Source of the DNA: Alphaproteobacteria bacterium
GTDB taxonomy: Bacteria > Pseudomonadota > Alphaproteobacteria > Micropepsales > Micropepsaceae
Reading direction: 5' to 3'
Assembly (NCBI GenBank): GCA_021325375.1
Contig: JAJPHG010000011.1
Coordinates: 62,001-126,000, forward strand
Length of the DNA: 64,000 bases
Notes under the pieces: generated by a model
What the model saw: only the letters and a program-made list of their open reading frames with translations
Databases searched by the model: none
Told to the model about the DNA's origin: nothing
Program-made: the position numbers and the translations under genes
Shown here: in pieces, positions 1-7,370 of the stretch
How the letters are laid out: every line of letters starts with the position of its first letter
Numbering within the stretch: the first letter of the stretch is position 1

Positions 1-10
1 CCGGGGAAGC

Positions 11-796
11 TCATCGCCGCACCCGCTCCGCCAGCATCGACAGGGCGAACATCGCGGCCGCGGCGAGCACGATGGCGGGCCCCGCCGGGATGTCCTTCCA
101 CCAGGCAAGGCTCAGGCCCAAAGGGGCCGTGAGCGCGCCGATGACGGCGGCGATGATCGCCATCGCTTCCGGCGTGCGCGCGAAGGGACGCGCGGCTGCG
201 GGCGGGATGATGATCAGCGCCACGATCAGGAGCGCGCCCACCACGCGCAGTCCGAACGCGGTGAGCAGCGCCACCAGCACCAGGAAGGCGATGTCCGCGA
301 CGCGGCTGGCACGTCCTTCCGCGCGCGCGATGTCGCCGTTCACCGCAGCGCTCAGCCAGGCGCGCCAGAAGAGCGCGGTGCCGCCGAGGATGCCCAGCGC
401 GGCGGCGCCGATGCCGATCAGGTCGCTGTTCGACAGCGCCAGCACGTCGCCGAAGAGATAACCCAGAAGATCCGTGCGCACCGTCTCCATCGACGCGAGC
501 AGCACGAAGCCGAGCGCAAGCCCCACATGTCCCACGATGCCGACGAAGGTGCCCGCGGGGATCAGGTCGTCGCCCGCGCGCGCCATCACCAGCGCGGCCG
601 CGACGGCAAGCACGCTCACGCCGACGAGCGGCGAGATGCCGATGAGCAATCCAATCGCGGCACCCAGAAGGCCCATATGCGCGATGGATTCGCCCAGATA
701 CGCCATGCGCCGCCACAGCACGAAACAGCCCAGCGGCCCCGCCGCCGCACCCAGCAGCCCGGCTCCGAGGCCGGCACGGAGAAGGAAATCATCCAT
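11..796 (-). CDS. znuB: Zinc/manganese ABC transporter permease (ZnuB type)
   Basis: Integral membrane subunit of a metal-ion ABC importer of the ABC-3 (ZnuB/MntB) family. The protein of about 261 residues is almost entirely hydrophobic, with 7-9 predicted membrane segments, and carries the family segment GESIAHMGLLGAAIG near the N terminus and RVVGALLIVALIIIPPAAA in the second half. It follows znuC on the same strand and the pair forms an operon. I start it at the ATG giving MDDFLLRAG; an in-frame GTG at 838 would add 14 unlikely residues (MSNSERRAVSPHTP). No znuA binding protein is adjacent, so the solute-binding subunit must be encoded elsewhere. Zinc rather than manganese is inferred from the Zur-like palindrome upstream of znuC. 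Confidence 0.88.
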   Translation of the reverse strand: MDDFLLRAGLGAGLLGAAAGPLGCFVLWRRMAYLGESIAHMGLLGAAIGLLIGISPLVGVSVLAVAAALVMARAGDDLIPAGTFVGIVGHVGLALGFVLLASMETVRTDLLGYLFGDVLALSNSDLIGIGAAALGILGGTALFWRAWLSAAVNGDIARAEGRASRVADIAFLVLVALLTAFGLRVVGALLIVALIIIPPAAARPFARTPEAMAIIAAVIGALTAPLGLSLAWWKDIPAGPAIVLAAAAMFALSMLAERVRR

Positions 797-842
797 GGGC
801 GTATGCGGCGAAACGGCCCGTCGTTCGCTGTTGCTCACGACC

Positions 843-943
843 CCTTCGAGGCTCGCTCCGCTCGCACCTCAGGGTGACGGTCCGACTGATAGAACAAACA
901 AGCGCGTCATCCTGAGGTGCGAGCCGAAGGCGAGCCTCGAAGG
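843..943. repeat. Palindromic repeat between znuC and znuB
   Basis: An imperfect inverted repeat. The left arm (843-879, core CCTTCGAGGCTCGC) pairs with the right arm (905-943, core GCGAGCCTCGAAGG), leaving a loop of about 25 nt. It fills the gap between znuC and znuB. It looks like a dispersed intergenic palindrome of a type common in alphaproteobacterial genomes, and its RNA hairpin could attenuate znuB relative to znuC. No other copy is seen in this window. Confidence 0.75.
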
Positions 944-967
944 ATGATCCATCCGCTTTAAACTGCG

Positions 968-1678
968 TCATGCCGAGCCCGTGTGATGGCTGTGATCGTG
1001 GCGGTGGGCGTAGAGCGCGAGCTCGGCGGCCGTGCGCGTGCCGAAGAGCTCTTCGAAGGCGGGATCCTTCAGGACCTGCTCGGCCCTGCCCTCGCAGCAC
1101 ACATGGCCGTTCAGGCAGACGACGCGGTCGGCCTGCGCCATGACGACATGCAGGTCGTGGCTGACCAGAAGCACGCCGCAGCCGGTCTCGTCGCGCAGCT
1201 CCGCGATCAGGTGATAGAGCGCCGCCTCGCCCGCGACGTCGACGCCGGCCAGCGGCTCGTCGAGCACGAGCAGCTCCGGCCTGGTCGCGACGGCGCGCGC
1301 CAGCAGCACGCGCGCGAGCTCGCCGCCCGAGAGCGCCGAGAGCTGCCGCGGCTCCAGCGCCGCCACACCGGTGCGCTCCAGCGCCGCGCGCGCATCGTCT
1401 TGCTTGGCGTGGAGGCGCAGGAAGCGTCCGACCGTGATCGGCAGGCTGCGGTCGCGCGGAAAGTTCTGCGGCACATATCCGACACGCAGTCCCGGCTTGC
1501 GTTCGATGCGGCCCTTCGCCGGCATCAGCCCCAGCATCGCCTTGAGCAGGCTGGTCTTGCCCGAGCCGTTCGGCCCGATCAGCGTGACGATCTCGCCCGC
1601 GCCGATGGCAAGCCCCACCCGGTCCAGGATCGTCCGCCCCCCGGCCCGCACGCTCAGATCGGTGACGATGATCAGCAT
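968..1678 (-). CDS. znuC: Zinc ABC transporter ATP-binding protein (ZnuC type)
   Basis: ATPase subunit of the metal importer, 236 residues. It shows Walker A GPNGSGKTSL near residues 37-46, the ABC signature LSGGELARVLLARA near 117-130, Walker B LLVLDEP and the H-loop LLVSHDLHVV. A His-rich tail (YAHRHDHSHHTG) is typical of zinc-handling ZnuC proteins. It is the first gene of znuC-znuB. The start codon lies only a few bases from a Zur-like palindrome that overlaps the apparent -10, so the message may be leaderless. The family is certain; zinc specificity is inferred from the His tail and the operator. Confidence 0.92.
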   Translation of the reverse strand: MLIIVTDLSVRAGGRTILDRVGLAIGAGEIVTLIGPNGSGKTSLLKAMLGLMPAKGRIERKPGLRVGYVPQNFPRDRSLPITVGRFLRLHAKQDDARAALERTGVAALEPRQLSALSGGELARVLLARAVATRPELLVLDEPLAGVDVAGEAALYHLIAELRDETGCGVLLVSHDLHVVMAQADRVVCLNGHVCCEGRAEQVLKDPAFEELFGTRTAAELALYAHRHDHSHHTGSA

Positions 1679-1680
1679 GG

Positions 1681-1698
1681 CATTGTTATAACATAACG
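1681..1698 (-). promoter_or_regulatory. Zur-like operator overlapping the znuCB -10
   Basis: On the minus strand the sequence reads CGTTATGTTATAACAATG, and its centre TGTTATAACA (1684-1693) is a perfect palindrome. It resembles the Zur box of alphaproteobacteria (GTTATA/TATAAC half-sites). TATAAC (1685-1690) can serve as the -10, which puts transcription start at or next to the znuC ATG. Zinc-bound Zur would block RNA polymerase here. The regulator itself is not encoded in the window. Confidence 0.65.
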
Positions 1699-1710
1699 TA
1701 CCGCCTCACC

Positions 1711-1846
1711 GTCATCCCCGGCCGAGCGCCGCAACGCGGCGCGAGGGTGAAGGGGACCCAGGTGGAGAGACCGGGTCTGGTCCGTCCCACCTGGATCCCC
1801 TTGACCTCGCATCGACGCTGCCGCGCCGATGCTCGCCAGGGACGAC
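1711..1846. repeat. Intergenic inverted repeat (GTCATCCC family)
   Basis: It begins GTCATCCCCGGCCGAGC and ends GCCAGGGACGAC. The inner arms GGGGACCCAGGTGG and CCACCTGGATCCCC flank a short centre. It resembles the element at 58724-58824 (GTCATCC... to ...GGATGAC), so I treat both as one dispersed family. It lies between the divergent znuC and diiron genes. Confidence 0.65.
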
Positions 1847-2012
1847 AATATTTGCAGGCTCGGAACATACGTCGCTTGAAACAAGGATTTGCAGCGCCAT
1901 CTCAGGCGGGCGGATCAACCCGCCAAGGCCCGATGTCGTCCGCGTCTGCAAAAATTGAAAAACAAAAACGCAATAAAGTTTCACGCCTCGCTTACGCTGT
2001 ATGAAATTTCAG
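1847..2012. other. Gene-free remainder of the 412-base znuC/diiron intergenic region
   Basis: AT-rich at its right end. I see no convincing reading frame or RNA gene. The only structure is a short inverted repeat GGCGGGCGGATCAACCCGCC around 1907-1926. Confidence 0.5.
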
Positions 2013-2061
2013 TGACGCGGGCGTCATTTTCGCTTGTAGTTTGAAAAGACAGGCGTATCTT
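2013..2061 (+). promoter_or_regulatory. Promoter and palindromic operator of the first diiron gene
   Basis: The palindrome TGACGC-GG-GCGTCA (2013-2026) is followed 7 nt later by a -35 TTGTAG (2034-2039), a 16-nt spacer and a -10 TATCTT (2056-2061). The distance from palindrome to ATG is 64 nt. The paralogue at 20752-21864 has the same palindrome, promoter spacing and distance. A site directly upstream of -35 suits an activator or a steric repressor; the factor is unknown. Confidence 0.65.
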
Positions 2062-2090
2062 TCCGCCAAGCGATCAGCGAAAGGCGTGTC

Positions 2091-3209
2091 ATGGAAGTCA
2101 ATATCACCAAGGACCCGGCCTATAACGCGGTCGATCCGCACGACTTCCCCGCGATGCTGGACGTGAACCGCTACGGCGAGCGCTCCACCGCTTTCGACAA
2201 GATCATCTCGGCGACCCACGATCATTTCTGGGATCCGCTGGACAAGAAATACATCGACTTCACGCAGCCCTTCGACACGGCGAAGGAATATCTCGTCAAT
2301 CCGGCGGCCAACGCCGATCTGCGAACGGCCATCGGCGACAAGCTCGACGAGGCCGGCAAGATCAAGCTCGTCAATCTCGACGTGTCGTGGTCGCTGTCGT
2401 CGATCCTGCACGGCGAGCAGGGCGCGCTCGCGCTGTCCGCCTCGCTCTGCCACATCCTGCGCGATCCGGGTGAGCAGGAATACGCCGCCAACCAGACGCG
2501 CGAGGAAGCCCGTCACGTCACCGCGTTCTCCGCCTACGTCAAGGCGCGCTGGGGCAAGCCGTCGAAGGTCGGCCCCGCGCTCGGCAACCTGCTCAACGAG
2601 CTCGTCTCCTCGCCGCTCGTCTGGAAGAAGCTCGTCGGCATGCAGCTGCTCGTCGAGGGGCTCGCGATGGGCGCCTTCGCGACCTTCTTCAAGGAGACGC
2701 GCGATCCCTTGATGAAGCATCTGATGCAGATGGTCATGACCGACGAGGCGTTCCATCACAAATTCGGAAAGATCTGGGCCGACCGCACGATCCCGAAGCT
2801 GTCGAAGGAAGAGCACAACCTCATCGAGGACTGGGCGTGGGACGTGTTCCAGGTGCTGCTCTACAACCTCGGCTCGCCCGACCAGAAGGCGTGGATCTAC
2901 GAGGCCGTCGGCCTCGATCCGATGTGGTGCCAGCAGGCGTTCATGGAAGCGCTCACCGACGCGGGCATCCGCGAGGAGCTGCAGGAGACGACGAACATCT
3001 TCCGTGTACTGATCAAGACGCTGCTGAAAGCCGGCATCATCACCGACCGCACGCGCAACAACTACGCGGCCTATATCGACATGGCCGAGCTCTATGCCGA
3101 AGGCGACCGCATGGTCGGCGACGACATCGCCGAAGAGGGCATCAAATACCTGATGCAGCTCAACGGCGGCCAGCTCCTGCGCACGCCCTCGATGCTGGCG
3201 GCGGAGTAA
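2091..3209 (+). CDS. Ferritin-like diiron-carboxylate protein, paralogue 1
   Basis: A 372-residue soluble protein with a complete diiron ligand set in four-helix-bundle order: E109 (HGEQGAL), E139 and H142 (TREEARH), E189 (LLVEGLAMG), and E219 and H222 (TDEAFHH). This E, ExxH, E, ExxH pattern is shared by R2-like oxygenases and toluene-monooxygenase-type proteins, so an oxidase or oxygenase acting on an unknown substrate is likely. No dedicated reductase or effector gene is adjacent. About two thirds of residues match the protein at 20752-21864, which argues for gene duplication. Both paralogues have near-identical promoter architecture, so they are probably co-regulated. The exact reaction cannot be inferred. 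Confidence 0.8.
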   Translation: MEVNITKDPAYNAVDPHDFPAMLDVNRYGERSTAFDKIISATHDHFWDPLDKKYIDFTQPFDTAKEYLVNPAANADLRTAIGDKLDEAGKIKLVNLDVSWSLSSILHGEQGALALSASLCHILRDPGEQEYAANQTREEARHVTAFSAYVKARWGKPSKVGPALGNLLNELVSSPLVWKKLVGMQLLVEGLAMGAFATFFKETRDPLMKHLMQMVMTDEAFHHKFGKIWADRTIPKLSKEEHNLIEDWAWDVFQVLLYNLGSPDQKAWIYEAVGLDPMWCQQAFMEALTDAGIREELQETTNIFRVLIKTLLKAGIITDRTRNNYAAYIDMAELYAEGDRMVGDDIAEEGIKYLMQLNGGQLLRTPSMLAAE

Positions 3210-3217
3210 GCCCACCC

Positions 3218-3369
3218 TGTCATGGCCCGCGAATGCGGGCCACCCAGGTGGGTTCTGCACACTCTTCGTAAATATTACACCGTCATCGCCCGGCTTGTCC
3301 GGGCCATGGCGTTTTCTTAGAGAGCAGAGAAGACGTCACCTGGGTGGCCCGCATTCGCGGGCCATGACA
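3218..3369. repeat. Composite palindromic element, copy A1
   Basis: The left arm starts TGTCATGGCCCGCG and the right arm ends CGCGGGCCATGACA. Each arm contains its own palindrome, GGCCCGCGAATGCGGGCC. The loop carries CGCCCGGCTTGTCCGGGC rather than the CACGCGGAG insert of the other three copies. It sits between convergent genes, where it could act as a bidirectional terminator. Confidence 0.85.
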
Positions 3370-3382
3370 ATTGGGGCACGGC

Positions 3383-4195
3383 TCACGCCCGCAACCGCTC
3401 GCGCTCTCCCAGCACCCGTCCGCCCGACATCGCGTCCAGCCGTTCGAGCGCGCGCGTCAGCATGATGCGGCCATAGGCCTCGTTCATGTGCATGCCGTCG
3501 TCCACGGCCGCGCTGCCCAGCCGCTCGGGGTTCTGCGCGTATTCGGCCTTGCTGAAGCCGGCGACGCCGATCGTGGATTCGTCCTGCCAAAGGATCTCGC
3601 CGCCGTGGCGGCCCACGAGCGCGGCGCCGATCTCCTCGACCTCCGCGATCAGCTTCGCCCGGAACGCCGCATCGGCAAGGCGGCGATGCTTGCGCAGGAA
3701 CGTCCAACTCGCCTCGACATCGGAGCGGTAAGGCGTCGGCAGGATCAGCGCCGGCTGCGGGCCCGCCTCGCGGATGCGGTCGAGCAGCCAGAACGCCTGG
3801 TTGTCGTTCAGCACGGCCTCAGTCATCGCGGTGAAACAGCCGCGCGAGATCAACGTCTCCACCTGCCCCCAGCGGCGATGCTCGACCGTGCCGAAGCCCT
3901 CGATGAGCCTGCGGATGTTGACGCGCACGCCGAGCCCGATCAGCAGGAACGCGTCATAGTCGCCGACCGCCGCGCTCTGCCTGCCGCCGGAGGTCGTCGC
4001 GAACTGCCCGGCGAGCTTGTCGTCGCGCGCCGTGAACGCGCCGTCCTCGAAGGCGAGATGCTCCAAGTCGCTGCCGTTCGCGGCGAAGAAGGTCAGGCTG
4101 AGGTGCGGCAGGTCCTGTGCGATGCCGTTCTTCCAGGCGGTGTGATAGGTGGCGGCGTGCGAATTGCCGATCGCGCAAAGCGAAAACGGCTTCAC
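3383..4195 (-). CDS. SGNH-type protein of unknown substrate
   Basis: A protein of about 270 residues beginning at GTG (MKPFSLCAIGNSHAATYHTAW). The N-terminal GNSH resembles the nucleophile block of SGNH/GDSL hydrolases, and DDGMHMNEAYGR near the C terminus could supply the catalytic Asp-His. The GTG overlaps the stop of the upstream GSCFA gene by 4 nt, so the two are translationally coupled. A shorter relative starting MTKICLMGDSHAAALKRGW lies at 19173-19877. GSCFA plus SGNH pairs suggest deacylation or acyl transfer on a surface glycan, but this is inference; I recognise no named family. Confidence 0.65.
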   Translation of the reverse strand: MKPFSLCAIGNSHAATYHTAWKNGIAQDLPHLSLTFFAANGSDLEHLAFEDGAFTARDDKLAGQFATTSGGRQSAAVGDYDAFLLIGLGVRVNIRRLIEGFGTVEHRRWGQVETLISRGCFTAMTEAVLNDNQAFWLLDRIREAGPQPALILPTPYRSDVEASWTFLRKHRRLADAAFRAKLIAEVEEIGAALVGRHGGEILWQDESTIGVAGFSKAEYAQNPERLGSAAVDDGMHMNEAYGRIMLTRALERLDAMSGGRVLGERERLRA

Positions 4196-5298
4196 GACCC
4201 GAAGGCCTCGAGGAGCACGTCCTCGCAGACCGCGTCGTCCTCGGACGTCTCGTCGCGCCGGTTCTTGCGCTGCCCTTTTTCCTTGCGACGGCGCTCGCGG
4301 CGCTCGGCGCGGCTCTCCTCCGCCGCGGGCGCCGTGACCGTGCCCGAGGGTGGGCGGTGCTGCTCGAAGAAGACGCGCATCACCGCCTCGACGCCGGCCT
4401 GGCTCACCGCACGCAGATTGCTCTCGTAGAAGAAGCCGCGCGACCACGGGCTCGCGATCATCTCATAGGAGGGGAAGTAGTCGATATTGTCGTGGGCCCT
4501 CGCGAGGTCGCCCGCGACCGCGCGCAGCACGGACTTCGAATATGTCGTCGCCGCAAGCACGTGATCGTCGGTCGCCGTCGCCGTCAGCGGCACGGGCGAG
4601 ACGGTGAGCAGCACGCGCAGCTTGGGGTTCGTCTCCCGCACCAGCTTGAGGAACTGCTCGAAATCGTCGCGGACCTCGGCGTAGTCGAAGTTCTTGAACA
4701 CGTGCACGCCGGGGTCGTAGTCGCCCGCGATCGTGCCCGGCGCGGTCGGGAAGACGCGGCCGGTGTTCCTGTCCATCCACGCTTCCGTCAGCCCGAAAGT
4801 GAACACCAGCACGTCCATGCGCGCGAACAGCTCCTGGACCTTGTCGAGATGCTCGCGGCGGAGCGCCAGCGCCTCCTCGAGCGACTCGAAGCCTTGGCTC
4901 TCGATGTTGGGGCGCAGCGCGTCGTAGAAGCGGCCGTCCTTCGTCCACACATCCGCCGCCTCGACCGAGCCGGCATGGGCGTCCTGCGCGAGCTGCAGAA
5001 GCTGGCGCGCGGAATAGATATTGCCATAGCGCGCGGAGTAGATGCCGTAGCCGAACTCCTTCGCCGTCTCCTCGCTCAGCGCCGCCGGCGCGGGCTCGAC
5101 GTCGAGCACGTTGAAGCCGCTGGCGCGCATGTGGCGCGCGACATGCTGGGCGAAGCAGCTTCCGGCGGTGGCGATGCCGTCGCCCGCCGCGATCTCGAAT
5201 TTCTTCCTGTAGAGGCCCTCGGCCGTCAGCGGGTGCGCCTCGGAGACGCCGCTGCGCCAGAAGCTCTTGGGATCCCGGTTTTCGTACGGTGAGCGCAT
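4192..5298 (-). CDS. GSCFA domain protein
   Basis: A 368-residue protein with the family signature near the N terminus (ATAGSCFAQHVARHM) and further SGNH-like blocks (FTFGLTEAW; TVSPVPLTAT). GSCFA proteins are SGNH-superfamily members often found near polysaccharide genes; their substrates are not established. The C terminus is a highly charged Arg/Lys/Glu stretch (ERRERRRKEKGQRKNRR). I choose the ATG giving MRSPYENRDPKSFW, 13 nt downstream of the Lnt-like stop. It is the third gene of a four-gene minus-strand operon with TetR, the Lnt-like protein and the SGNH protein. Confidence 0.8.
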   Translation of the reverse strand: MRSPYENRDPKSFWRSGVSEAHPLTAEGLYRKKFEIAAGDGIATAGSCFAQHVARHMRASGFNVLDVEPAPAALSEETAKEFGYGIYSARYGNIYSARQLLQLAQDAHAGSVEAADVWTKDGRFYDALRPNIESQGFESLEEALALRREHLDKVQELFARMDVLVFTFGLTEAWMDRNTGRVFPTAPGTIAGDYDPGVHVFKNFDYAEVRDDFEQFLKLVRETNPKLRVLLTVSPVPLTATATDDHVLAATTYSKSVLRAVAGDLARAHDNIDYFPSYEMIASPWSRGFFYESNLRAVSQAGVEAVMRVFFEQHRPPSGTVTAPAAEESRAERRERRRKEKGQRKNRRDETSEDDAVCEDVLLEAFGS

Positions 5299-5311
5299 GG
5301 GCGCGAACGTA

Positions 5312-6709
5312 TCATGCGCGGCGCGCGCGCGACAATCTGAGGAGGGCGGTTGCAACAAGGCCGACGGCGAACGCCACGCACATCCAGCCGAAGGCGTCCC
5401 CGATCCGGTCGTAAACCGTGTTTCCGCCGCGTCCGTCGAGCGGCAGCTCGCCCGTCAGGCTGACGAAATCCCCGCCCGTCTTGCGCATCGCCACCAGCCT
5501 TCCATAGCGGTCGTTGAGGGTGAGGAGCCCGTCGCGGGCCGCGCGTGCCATCGGCACGCCGTTCTCGACGCTGCGCAGGATGGCGATGCGGGCATGGCTC
5601 CAATCGTCCTTGTCGAAATCCCAGGCGGGCACGGCGAGCAGGCGCGGGTGGGTTTGGGTCTCGTCGCTGCGTACCATGCGCTGGAAGTCCATGTCCTTGC
5701 AGATCTCCACCCCCGTGCCGTTGGCGAGCACGAAGGGCGCGGTCCCGGGCGTGTAGATGGACTCCAGGCCGGGCACGAGCTGGCGCTTGACATAGACCGG
5801 CGGCATCTCGCCACCCGCCGTCGCGGCATAGGCGATGTTGTGGCGCTTGCCCCCGGACCAATCATTGAAGCCTGCGATCACGGTCGCGTTGGCGTGGTCG
5901 GCGGCCACGACCAGGCGTCCCGCCGACTCGTCGCGCCACGCCGGCATGACGCGCGCCATGTTCTCGGGCAGCACGATCAGGCGCACGTCCTTCAGCTTGG
6001 CCATCTCGGCCGCATAGGCGTCGACGGTCTCGAGCGTCGCCTTGCCGTCTTCGCGGAAGATCGCCGATGTGCGCGTGTCGGTGTCGACGAGGCCGACGCG
6101 GATATGGCTGTCCGGGGCCGCGCTCATGCGCAGCGCGCCGAAGCCCGCATTGGCCGCAAATACGGCGACGGCCAGCACGGCCGGAAGCGCCGTGCGCGTG
6201 CGCAGGGCGAGTGCGATACCCGCTGCTACGAATCCCAGAAGGAAGGTGATGCCGGTGAAGCCCACCAGCGATGCCGTCTGGATCAGCATCGGCGCGCCCA
6301 CTTCCGCCGCGGCGGGTGTCGCGACCGACCCGCCCGCGCGATTGAACGCGATGAGGAAGTCGAACCCCGCCCACAACGCTGCGAACGCCAGCATCGCAGG
6401 CGCCGCGCCGAATGCGCGCTGCACGCGCCGCGCGCCCAGCACGCAGGCCGCGAACGCCAGCGAGGGGCCGAGCAGCGACAGCAGCAGCACGGGAAGCGGC
6501 AGCAGGCCCAGATAGGCCCGCAATATGCTGGTCGAGCCGAGCGCGCAGCCGAGCCATGCCGCGAAGAAGACCTGCCGGCCTTTCGTCTCCCCGAAGGCGA
6601 GCCACAGCACCGGCACCGGCGCGAGCCAGGCGAGCCACCATTGCTCTCCAAGCCCGATGGAGAAGTAGAATCCGATCGCTGTGAGCAGCGCGCAGGCAAT
6701 GGCGGTCAT
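5312..6709 (-). CDS. Membrane nitrilase-superfamily protein, Lnt-like
   Basis: About 465 residues: roughly six N-terminal membrane segments, a carbon-nitrogen hydrolase domain and one C-terminal membrane segment, the layout of apolipoprotein N-acyltransferase (Lnt). The catalytic Glu, Lys and Cys are visible in LPENMARV, YVKRQLVPG and EICKDMDF. The Cys motif (CKD) differs from the usual Lnt CYE, and the gene is not beside metK as lnt often is in alphaproteobacteria, so it may be an Lnt-related acyltransferase or amidase rather than Lnt itself. Its ATG overlaps the TetR stop (ATGA), which places it under that regulator. The GSCFA and SGNH genes follow, suggesting an envelope-modification operon. 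Confidence 0.75.
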   Translation of the reverse strand: MTAIACALLTAIGFYFSIGLGEQWWLAWLAPVPVLWLAFGETKGRQVFFAAWLGCALGSTSILRAYLGLLPLPVLLLSLLGPSLAFAACVLGARRVQRAFGAAPAMLAFAALWAGFDFLIAFNRAGGSVATPAAAEVGAPMLIQTASLVGFTGITFLLGFVAAGIALALRTRTALPAVLAVAVFAANAGFGALRMSAAPDSHIRVGLVDTDTRTSAIFREDGKATLETVDAYAAEMAKLKDVRLIVLPENMARVMPAWRDESAGRLVVAADHANATVIAGFNDWSGGKRHNIAYAATAGGEMPPVYVKRQLVPGLESIYTPGTAPFVLANGTGVEICKDMDFQRMVRSDETQTHPRLLAVPAWDFDKDDWSHARIAILRSVENGVPMARAARDGLLTLNDRYGRLVAMRKTGGDFVSLTGELPLDGRGGNTVYDRIGDAFGWMCVAFAVGLVATALLRLSRARRA

Positions 6710-7287
6710 CGCGGTTTCTCCGTCAGGAAGGATTGGATCGCGCGGCCCATGGCGCGCTTGAACAGCGCGCGGAACCCGGCCTCGCCGCCGGCGACGCGTC
6801 CGGCGCGATAGAGCGTGACGAGGCCCTGGCTCAGCGCCGCGATGGTGATCATGATCTCGATGGGCTCGACGCCGCCGATCAGGCCTTGCGCCTTCGCGCG
6901 TTCGAAGAACTGCAGATAGAGCACGCCCGCCGGCGAGCGGCCCGCGAGGAAATCGTCCGGATAGCGCCGCGCGACATTGGTGTGGATGAGGAACGCGGCC
7001 TCGAAGCGGCGCGGCCTCTCGAGCGCGAAATCGACGAACGCGTCGCCCATCCCCTCGAACCAGGCGCGCGGATCGCCGCGCGGCACCGCCTGTGCCCGCG
7101 CCGACCATTCCTCCAGCGCGTCCAGCACCAGCGCGTCGATCAGGGCCTGCTTGTTCTCATAGTGGCGGTAGATCGCCATCGGCGTGATGCCGACCGCGCG
7201 CGCGATATCGCGCAGCGACACGGCCTCCATGCCGCCTTGCTCGAAGGCCGCGCGGGCGGCGGCCAGGATCTGGTCTTTGGTCTCCAC
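6706..7287 (-). CDS. TetR/AcrR family regulator, autoregulated operon head
   Basis: 193 residues with an N-terminal helix-turn-helix (VSLRDIARAVGITPMAIYRHYENKQAL cut to its core SLRDIARAVGITPMAIYRH) and a C-terminal ligand-binding half. It starts at GTG, and the palindrome CGTATACAGTGTATACG touches that codon, so it very likely represses itself and the downstream Lnt-like, GSCFA and SGNH genes. The predicted -10 places transcription start at the GTG itself, consistent with a leaderless message. A second TetR is divergent 84 nt away. The inducer is unknown; the envelope genes downstream hint at a lipid-like or membrane-active ligand. Confidence 0.88.
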   Translation of the reverse strand: METKDQILAAARAAFEQGGMEAVSLRDIARAVGITPMAIYRHYENKQALIDALVLDALEEWSARAQAVPRGDPRAWFEGMGDAFVDFALERPRRFEAAFLIHTNVARRYPDDFLAGRSPAGVLYLQFFERAKAQGLIGGVEPIEIMITIAALSQGLVTLYRAGRVAGGEAGFRALFKRAMGRAIQSFLTEKPR

Positions 7288-7321
7288 GTATACAGTGTAT
7301 ACGTTCTGGCGGGCCTTGCAA
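7287..7321 (-). promoter_or_regulatory. TetR operator and promoter for the Lnt-like/GSCFA operon
   Basis: The 17-bp palindrome CGTATACA-G-TGTATACG (7287-7303) overlaps a minus-strand -10 TACACT (7294-7299). TTGCAA (7316-7321) is the -35 with a 16-nt spacer. Transcription would start about at the GTG start codon. Repressor binding would cover the -10 and the start site. Confidence 0.7.
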
Positions 7322-7340
7322 AGCCCGGGTCCTCAGGCTA

Positions 7341-7358
7341 TGAATGAACGTTCATTCA
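7341..7358 (+). promoter_or_regulatory. Perfect 18-bp TetR operator
   Basis: TGAATGAACGTTCATTCA is a perfect palindrome ending 12 nt before the ATG of the second TetR gene (7371). The TGAATG/CATTCA arms are typical of TetR-family operators. It differs in sequence from the neighbouring operator at 7287-7303, so the two regulators probably do not cross-bind. Confidence 0.75.
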
Positions 7359-7370
7359 GTCCAAGGCCCG

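Noticed and set aside
1992..3260. Long minus-strand frame opposite the first diiron gene
   Set aside because: It is an antisense shadow of high-GC coding DNA with no ribosome binding site or family resemblance; the same applies to long frames opposite nusA, infB, pnp and polA.
3218..3369. CRISPR array from repeated palindromes
   Set aside because: The copies are dispersed over 50 kb, are not evenly spaced, and no cas genes are present.
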